From: an uncultured Rubrobacteraceae bacterium | Lineage (GTDB): Bacteria; Actinomycetota; Rubrobacteria; Rubrobacterales; Rubrobacteraceae | Direction of reading: 5' to 3' | DNA: 9,386 bases | Assembly: GCA_902805985.1 (NCBI GenBank) | Contig: CADCUW010000544.1 | Span: forward strand, 1-9,386 | Part shown: in pieces, positions 5,234 through 9,386 of the stretch | Layout: each line of letters begins with the position of its first letter | How positions within the stretch are numbered: the first letter of the stretch is position 1 | Program-made: the position numbers and the translations under genes | The notes under the pieces: generated by a model | Databases searched by the model: none | What the model was told of the DNA's origin: nothing | The model's input: only the letters and a program-made list of their open reading frames with translations

Positions 5234-6619
5234 TTGGAAGAGTTCAACGTCGGGGTAATCGGCTGCGGGTACGTCGGCCTGGTGACGGGCGCTTGCATGG
5301 CGCACCTCGGGCACCGGGTCGCGTGCGTGGACAGGGACGAGCGGCGCGTCGCGGAGCTCTCCGCCGGAAGGGTTGCGATCTACGAGCCGGACCTGGATGT
5401 GTTGGTGGACCGGAACGTGAGGGAGGGACGGTTGTCGTTCGCCGGCTCCGGCGAGTTGGCGAGGGTCGTCCGGGAATCGGACGTGGTCTTCGTCGCGGTG
5501 GGCACGCCCCCGGGCGAGGACGGTTCGGCGAACCTCTCCAGCGTGGCGGCGGTGGCCCGGGGCATTGGGGAGGCGCTCGCGAAGTCCACGGTTCCCAGGA
5601 GCCTCCCCCTCATCGTGGTCAACAAGAGCACGGTACCGGTAGGTTCCGGGGACCGCGTCTCGATGCTGGTCCAGGAAGGCGCCGAAGGCTCCGGAAAAGA
5701 CGTGAACTTCCGGGTCGTCTCCTGCCCGGAGTTTTTGAGGGAGGGTAGCGCCGTGTACGACACCCTCTACCCGGACAGGATCGTGGTCGGGGCGGACTCC
5801 CGGGAGGCCCTCGACAGGTTGCGGGAGCTGTACGAGCCCGTAATCCAGCAGACCTTCCCGAGCGGGCTCGACCCCCGCCCGAAGGCGACGGTTCCGTTCG
5901 TGACCACCGACCTGGCGAGCGCAGAGATGATCAAGTACGCCGCCAACGCCTTTCTGGCGACCAAGATCAGCTTTATCAACGAGATCTCGAACCTCTGCGA
6001 ACTCGTGGGCGCGGACGTCTCGAGCGTCGCCCACGGCATCGGGCTCGACGAACGCATCGGACCCCGCTTCCTCGGAGCCGGGATCGGGTGGGGTGGCTCG
6101 TGCTTCCCGAAAGACGTCGCCGCCCTGCGCTCCACCGCCCGCGAGCGCGGCCACGACCCCGTGCTCCTCGACGCCGCCGTCGCCGTGAACGAGCAACAGC
6201 GCCGGCGCGTGATCTCGAAACTCCAGCGAGATCTCGACGCCCTCGAGGGCAAGCGCGTGGCCCTGCTCGGCCTCGCCTTCAAACCAAACACCGACGATCT
6301 GCGCGAGGCCCCGAGCATGGAGATAGCCCGCGCCCTCGACGCCCACGGCGCCCACGCCGTCGGCTACGACCCCGTGGCCGGTAAGGCGGCGGCGAGGCTC
6401 GCACCCGCCCTCAACGTCGTCTACGACCCTTACGAGGCCCTCGCCGGGGCGCACGCGGCGGTCGTGGTCACGGAGTGGGAGGAGATCCGGAGCCTCAACC
6501 CCGCCCGGATGGCGGAGCTCATGGAGCCGCCGAAGCTACTCGTGGACGGGCGCAACGCCATGGACCCAGCCGCCGCCCGCGAGGCCGGCCTGCTCTACCG
6601 GGGCTTCGGCCGTGGCTAA
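5234..6619 (+). CDS. ugd: UDP-glucose 6-dehydrogenase
   Basis: This enzyme oxidises UDP-glucose to UDP-glucuronate with two NAD+, in the cytosol. From the TTG at 5234 it has 461 residues. It shows the N-terminal Rossmann motif GCGYVG (10-15), [40 protein letters not shown], the central dimer helix with [17 protein letters not shown], the active-site GGSCFPKD with catalytic Cys290, and the C-terminal UDP-binding domain with [18 protein letters not shown]. All key family blocks are intact. A GTG at 5192 in the same frame would add 14 residues; neither start has a strong ribosome-binding site (GGGG six bases before the TTG). Family proteins usually begin only a few residues before the Rossmann strand, which favours 5234. 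It overlaps the next gene by 8 bases, so the two are co-translated. Its product is the substrate of that gene's enzyme. Confidence 0.93.
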   Translation: MEEFNVGVIGCGYVGLVTGACMAHLGHRVACVDRDERRVAELSAGRVAIYEPDLDVLVDRNVREGRLSFAGSGELARVVRESDVVFVAVGTPPGEDGSANLSSVAAVARGIGEALAKSTVPRSLPLIVVNKSTVPVGSGDRVSMLVQEGAEGSGKDVNFRVVSCPEFLREGSAVYDTLYPDRIVVGADSREALDRLRELYEPVIQQTFPSGLDPRPKATVPFVTTDLASAEMIKYAANAFLATKISFINEISNLCELVGADVSSVAHGIGLDERIGPRFLGAGIGWGGSCFPKDVAALRSTARERGHDPVLLDAAVAVNEQQRRRVISKLQRDLDALEGKRVALLGLAFKPNTDDLREAPSMEIARALDAHGAHAVGYDPVAGKAAARLAPALNVVYDPYEALAGAHAAVVVTEWEEIRSLNPARMAELMEPPKLLVDGRNAMDPAAAREAGLLYRGFGRG

Positions 6620-7586
6620 GGGCAAACCCCGCGCCCTCGTGACCGGGGGGGCCGGGTTTATCGGCAGCCACCTCTGCGAGCGGCTGCTGGCCGAAGGCTA
6701 CCGCGTGGTCTGCATGGACGACTTCAGCACTGGTTCTTTGGAGAACATCGCCCACCTGGGGGAAGACCCGGACTTCGATCACCTCCGCCACGACGTCACG
6801 ACGTACATGGACGTGCCGGGGGAGCTGGACGAGGTCTACCACTTCGCCTCGCCCGCGAGCCCCAGGGATTTCGCCCGCATCCCGATACACATACTAAAGG
6901 CGGGGGCCCTTGGCACCCACAACTCTTTAGGCCTCTCGCTGGCGAAGGGGGCGCGCTTCCTGCTCGCCTCGACCTCCGAGGTGTACGGCGACCCGCTCGT
7001 CCACCCGCAACCGGAGGACTACCGGGGGAACGTCAACCCCATCGGCGTCCGGGGCGTCTACGACGAGGCCAAGCGCTACGCCGAGGCGATGACGATGGCC
7101 TACCACCGCCACCACGGCTTGGACACGCGCATCGTCCGCATCTTCAACACCTTTGGGCCCAGGCTGCGCCCGGAGGACGGCCGGATGGTGCCGAGCTTCC
7201 TCTCCCTGGCGCTCGCCGGCGAGCCCCTAATCCTCTACGGCGACGGCGGCCAGACCAGGAGCATCCAGTACGTGGACGACCTGATAGAAGGCGTCGTCCG
7301 CCTCATGCGCTCCGGGGAGACCCGGCCGGTCAACATCGGCAACCCCGTCGAGTACACCGTGCGCGAGGTGGCGGAGATCATACTGGAACTCTCAGGAAGC
7401 GGCGGCGGGATGGCCTTCGGGCCGCTGCCCGAGGACGACCCCCGTCGACGCTGTCCCGACATAACCCGCGCCAGAGAGGTCCTCGACTGGGAGCCCCGCG
7501 TCCCGGCCAGGGAAGGACTCAGGAGGACCCTCGACTGGTTCGTGAGGGGGAGCCGCGCCCTCTCCGAGGCCGTCCCGGGATCTTGA
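6612..7586 (+). CDS. UDP-glucuronate decarboxylase (UDP-xylose synthase), NAD-dependent SDR
   Basis: An extended short-chain dehydrogenase of 324 residues. The probable reaction is NAD-assisted decarboxylation of UDP-glucuronate to UDP-xylose. It shows the NAD-binding GGAGFIG (12-18), HFASPASP (77-84), STSEVYGDP (120-128) with catalytic Thr/Ser and Glu, [16 protein letters not shown] (140-155) with the Tyr150-x3-Lys154 pair, [24 protein letters not shown] and [13 protein letters not shown]. The SPASP, GNVNPIG and YDEAK combination is characteristic of UXS-type enzymes. The usual tryptophan in YWGNVN is Arg here. The GTG start at 6612-6614 lies inside the last codons of ugd, giving tight coupling. 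That neighbour supplies UDP-glucuronate, which strengthens the call. An alternative would be a dTDP-glucose 4,6-dehydratase-like epimerase. No glycosyltransferase using UDP-xylose is in the window. Confidence 0.85.
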   Translation: MAKGKPRALVTGGAGFIGSHLCERLLAEGYRVVCMDDFSTGSLENIAHLGEDPDFDHLRHDVTTYMDVPGELDEVYHFASPASPRDFARIPIHILKAGALGTHNSLGLSLAKGARFLLASTSEVYGDPLVHPQPEDYRGNVNPIGVRGVYDEAKRYAEAMTMAYHRHHGLDTRIVRIFNTFGPRLRPEDGRMVPSFLSLALAGEPLILYGDGGQTRSIQYVDDLIEGVVRLMRSGETRPVNIGNPVEYTVREVAEIILELSGSGGGMAFGPLPEDDPRRRCPDITRAREVLDWEPRVPAREGLRRTLDWFVRGSRALSEAVPGS

Positions 7587-7656
7587 ATGGTCCACCCATA
7601 CGCGAGCCGGTCGGTCTGACGCTATCTTTCGGTCGGGCCCACGGGACGAAGAGAGG

Positions 7657-8502
7657 TTAGACGGCCTCGGAGAGGGCGCGGCGCAGGGTTCCGGCGTAGC
7701 GGCTGGTGCGGATTGTCCTGAGCGCCTTCATCTCGACTTGGCGGGCCCGCTCCTGGCTTATGCCGAGGGCCTCTGAGACCTCGCGCAGGGTGCGGGTCTG
7801 GCTGCCGTCGAGGCCGTGACGCATCTGGATGACCTTCGCCTCGCGCTCCGGCAGGGACTGGACCGCCTCGACGAGCGTCATCTCCCACTGGCCGACCTCG
7901 ACGCGGGCGTAGTCCTCGCCGCTCCGCTCGTCTGGGAGCAACTCACCCATCTCCGAGCCGTCTTCGGAACCCATCTTCGCGTGGATGGAGGAGATGGGCT
8001 GTCCGACCTCGCGCAGGCGCCGGGCCTCCTGGGGCTTCACGTCGAGCCTGTCTGCGAGCTCCTCCTCCGTGGCGTCGCGGCCGAGCTCGAGGCTCAAAGC
8101 GTTCTCCGCGCGGCGCAGGCGGTAGAGGGCGTCGACGACGTGGGCGGGGAGGCGGACCGTGCGGGCGCTGTCGGCGACGGCGCGGGTGACGGCCTGACGG
8201 ATCCACCAGGTGGCGTACGTCGAGAAGCGGTTGCCCATCTCGGGGTCGAATTTCTCCACCGCCCGGATCAGGCCGGCGTTCCCCTCCTGGATGAGGTCCT
8301 CGAAGAGCACGCCCCGGCCCCTGTACTTCTTGGCGATAGAGATGACGAGCCGCAGGTTGCACTCGATGAGCCGCCGCCGCGCCGTCTCGTCACCCTCGCG
8401 CGCGCGACGGCTGAGATCCTTCTCCTCCCGCGCGTCCAGAAGCTTGCCCGAACGGATTCTGCCGAGGTACTGTGTGAGAACGTCCTGCGCCATCTGCGTC
8501 AT
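7657..8502 (-). CDS. RNA polymerase sigma-70 factor, group 2 (RpoD/SigB-like)
   Basis: A 281-residue sigma-70 protein that directs RNA polymerase to promoters. It contains region 1.2 (6-35), region 2 with [12 protein letters not shown] (49-60), [17 protein letters not shown] (70-86) and the -10 recognition segment [17 protein letters not shown] (93-109), region 3 (about 120-185), a 3.2 linker with [14 protein letters not shown], and region 4 with the -35 recognition helix-turn-helix [20 protein letters not shown] (238-257). It lacks the acidic region 1.1 of primary sigma factors, so it is a non-essential-type group 2 factor likely to recognise housekeeping-like promoters under stress or growth change. 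The start is the ATG at 8500-8502, with GGAAGG seven bases upstream; a second ATG nine bases on is less well spaced. It lies 24 bases after a small cysteine-containing gene on the same strand, so it is probably the last gene of that operon. No anti-sigma gene is recognisable. Confidence 0.95.
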   Translation of the reverse strand: MTQMAQDVLTQYLGRIRSGKLLDAREEKDLSRRAREGDETARRRLIECNLRLVISIAKKYRGRGVLFEDLIQEGNAGLIRAVEKFDPEMGNRFSTYATWWIRQAVTRAVADSARTVRLPAHVVDALYRLRRAENALSLELGRDATEEELADRLDVKPQEARRLREVGQPISSIHAKMGSEDGSEMGELLPDERSGEDYARVEVGQWEMTLVEAVQSLPEREAKVIQMRHGLDGSQTRTLREVSEALGISQERARQVEMKALRTIRTSRYAGTLRRALSEAV

Positions 8503-8520
8503 CCCTCTTCCTTCCGTCTG

Positions 8521-8530
8521 ATAGATCTAT
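8521..8530. repeat. 10-bp palindrome before the sigma-factor gene
   Basis: ATAGATCTAT is a perfect AT-rich palindrome in otherwise very GC-rich DNA. It overlaps the stop codon of the preceding small gene (8527-8529) and lies about 20 bp upstream of the sigma-factor ATG. It could be a regulator site or simply an AT-rich gap; no convincing -10/-35 pair was found around it. Confidence 0.3.
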
Positions 8531-8796
8531 GCCGCCGGGTAGGAGCCGCCGGCCCGCGGCCCGGCGTGCGTCACGAACCGGTCCAAAACCCTCTCGTCGA
8601 GGCTGGACGTGATCCGCCAACTCCGCCCGCACGCGCACTCGAAGCCGAGCCGCCGCCGCTCACCGGGGTCGGCCAGCGCCGACTCCTTGAAGGCGCGCAG
8701 GCAGCAAGCCGGCAACGCCTGGACGTAGATCTCCCCCTCGACCTCGCCTGCCGGAGCGAGCGTCGTGTCCGGCCTGAGGGCACCTCTCTTCCTCAC
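8527..8796 (-). CDS. Small cysteine-motif protein, zinc-ribbon-like (paralogue of the 9041-9247 product)
   Basis: An 89-residue hypothetical protein. After a basic N-terminus it has EIYVQALPACC (22-32), a spacer of about 20 residues, and FECACGRSW (52-60), giving four cysteines (31, 32, 54, 56) that could bind one zinc ion. The same LPACC...FEC...CG..W arrangement is present in the protein encoded two genes upstream, so the two are diverged paralogues. The GTG start at 8794-8796 is chosen because GGAAGGGAG lies just upstream and because it overlaps the previous stop as GTGA, a 4-base translational-coupling junction. The frame stays open far upstream (to 9153) but that extension is low-complexity Arg/Ala/Gly and overlaps the other genes. 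The sigma-factor gene follows after 24 bases. I know no named family for it; function unknown. Confidence 0.75.
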   Translation of the reverse strand: MRKRGALRPDTTLAPAGEVEGEIYVQALPACCLRAFKESALADPGERRRLGFECACGRSWRITSSLDERVLDRFVTHAGPRAGGSYPAA

Positions 8797-9005
8797 GTCA
8801 CTCCCTTCCGCTTGCGAGTCTTTGATGGCGATCTGCCGAAGATTCGGACGAGCCGCGCGGCGTCGAGCCCGAGCTCGCGCCAGAAGGCCGCCAGGCGTCC
8901 CGTCTCGTTCCGCAACCCGCCCGGACGGCGTCGCGCCCGGATCTCCCGTGCCACTTCCTCCCGGTGCAGCTTCCACAGCCGCCTGTCGTCCCCCATACCG
9001 TGCAA
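8793..9005 (-). CDS. Small basic hypothetical protein
   Basis: A 70-residue protein with about 20 Arg/Lys and no cysteine. It has a probable helical stretch (about 9-28, LWKLHREEVAREIR), a second helix around RLAAFWRELGLDAARLVRIFG, and a very basic tail ending SKTRKRKG. Such composition suits nucleic-acid binding or contact with an acidic partner, but no domain is recognised. The start is TTG at 9003-9005 because GGGGAGGA lies six bases upstream; the ATG three codons on (8994-8996) would sit 15 bases from that site. It begins 35 bases after the stop of the preceding small gene and its TGA overlaps the GTG of the following one. Its position between two paralogous cysteine proteins suggests the three act together. 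Confidence 0.65.
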   Translation of the reverse strand: MHGMGDDRRLWKLHREEVAREIRARRRPGGLRNETGRLAAFWRELGLDAARLVRIFGRSPSKTRKRKGVT

Positions 9006-9040
9006 CGCCGGTCCTCCCCGTCCCCGTCGTCATGGTCGTC

Positions 9041-9247
9041 CTACGCCGCGCCTCTCTGCTCGTCCCGTCCCCGCGCGAAGGCGTCGTGCTCGGGCTCGAC
9101 GGGCAGCGGCTCGCACCACATCGCCCCGCAATCCGGGCACTCGAACGAGCCATCGACGGCCCGCGCGGTGCGGGCGCAGCAGGCGGGGAGGTCCGCCTCG
9201 TAGACGACCTCCTCGCCGAGCGCTGCGATCCAGGCGGAGCCCTGCAC
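9041..9247 (-). CDS. Small cysteine-motif protein, zinc-ribbon-like
   Basis: A 68-residue hypothetical protein with EADLPACC (17-24) followed by FECPDCGAMWCEP (35-47). Cys23, Cys24, Cys37 and Cys40, with Cys45 spare, make a compact putative metal-binding site; CPDCG is a typical zinc-knuckle half. It matches the 8527-8796 product in the order GE...Y..(A)LPACC.R...FEC..CG..W, with a spacer about ten residues shorter. The C-terminus is acidic and then charged (EPEHDAFARGRDEQRG). The GTG start at 9245-9247 shares one base with the TAG stop of the upstream gene (TAGTG), and GGTAGGG lies seven bases before it, so it is coupled to that gene. No named family is recognised. Confidence 0.7.
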   Translation of the reverse strand: MQGSAWIAALGEEVVYEADLPACCARTARAVDGSFECPDCGAMWCEPLPVEPEHDAFARGRDEQRGAA

Positions 9248-9386
9248 TAAGCAGCCCTACCGGAGAGGCGGCCGATCCAATCGCTCGCCTCTTCGCGCGT
9301 GAGCTCGCCTATGGGCTTGCCGACCATCTCCTCGAACCGGACGATACCGTCCTCGACCACGTCCGAGACGAGGGCCTCCAGGTAGT
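9247..9386 (-). CDS. 3' end of an unknown gene (partial, runs off the right edge)
   Basis: The last 45 residues of a protein entering from the right edge are readable, including EEMVGKPIGELTREEASDWI, and it ends in a TAG that shares a base with the next gene's GTG. The tail is helical and acidic. The pattern (I/L)G-x-LT-(K/R)-x-EAS-x2-I-x2-L resembles short C-terminal modules seen in DUF3072-like proteins and on phage-type DNA-annealing and replication proteins. That resemblance is from memory and weak. It is the first visible gene of the operon leading to the sigma factor. Confidence 0.6.
   Translation of the reverse strand, partial: YLEALVSDVVEDGIVRFEEMVGKPIGELTREEASDWIGRLSGRAA

Noticed and set aside
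5093..6454. Long open frame on the minus strand (about 453 codons) opposite ugd
   Set aside because: Mirror frame of a clearly recognised UDP-glucose dehydrogenase; the composition is an artefact of codon bias and no motif is present.
7587..7656. Intrinsic terminator between the convergent uxs and sigma-factor genes
   Set aside because: Only a direct repeat CGGTCGG (7608-7614 and 7630-7636) was found; no stable stem with a T-run on either strand.
8527..9153. A single 208-residue protein in place of the 89-residue gene
   Set aside because: The upstream extension is low-complexity, overlaps two other small genes in another frame, and a good ribosome-binding site with a GTGA overlap marks the shorter start.
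1..9386. tRNA, rRNA, CRISPR array, insertion sequence or integration site
   Set aside because: No cloverleaf, rRNA-like segment, regularly spaced repeats, transposase/integrase motif or terminal inverted repeat was seen on reading both strands.

Overview
The window is about two-thirds G+C, densely coding, with frequent GTG/TTG starts and strongly G/C-biased third positions. With a flavin-dependent thymidylate synthase and a group 2 sigma-70 factor, this suggests a high-GC actinobacterium. A deep-branching lineage such as Rubrobacter would fit, but that is inference. No tRNA, rRNA, CRISPR array, transposase or insertion sequence was seen.

Layout. At the left, dut (dUTPase, minus strand) and metG (methionyl-tRNA synthetase, plus strand) diverge from a roughly 125-bp region that holds two extended -10 promoters and a perfect 13-bp palindrome. 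Both transcripts look leaderless or nearly so. metG runs tail-to-tail into a minus-strand group, read right to left as thyX, a single-domain rhodanese and an MFS transporter; the metG and MFS stop codons are one base apart. thyX diverges from a plus-strand pair, a UDP-glucose 6-dehydrogenase gene overlapping a UDP-glucuronate decarboxylase gene. These two enzymes would take UDP-glucose to UDP-glucuronate and then UDP-xylose for envelope or exopolysaccharide synthesis.

At the right end a minus-strand operon enters from outside the window: the 3' end of an unknown gene, three very small genes joined by 1-4 base overlaps or a short gap, and a group 2 sigma factor 24 bp downstream. The first and third small proteins are diverged paralogues sharing an LPACC motif followed by FEC(x)1-2CG-x2-W, so they are probably small metal-binding (zinc-ribbon-like) proteins. 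The one between them is very basic and cysteine-free.

How the genes connect. dut makes dUMP and ThyX methylates it to dTMP, so two consecutive thymidylate steps lie within 5 kb. The points most worth a second look are: (1) the small-protein/sigma operon; (2) the MetRS, whose two class I signature motifs read HVGQ and QMSTS, with no lysine in the latter; (3) a 12-bp promoter sequence shared exactly by dut and the rhodanese gene; (4) a ThyX signature one residue longer than the textbook RHR-x7-S.
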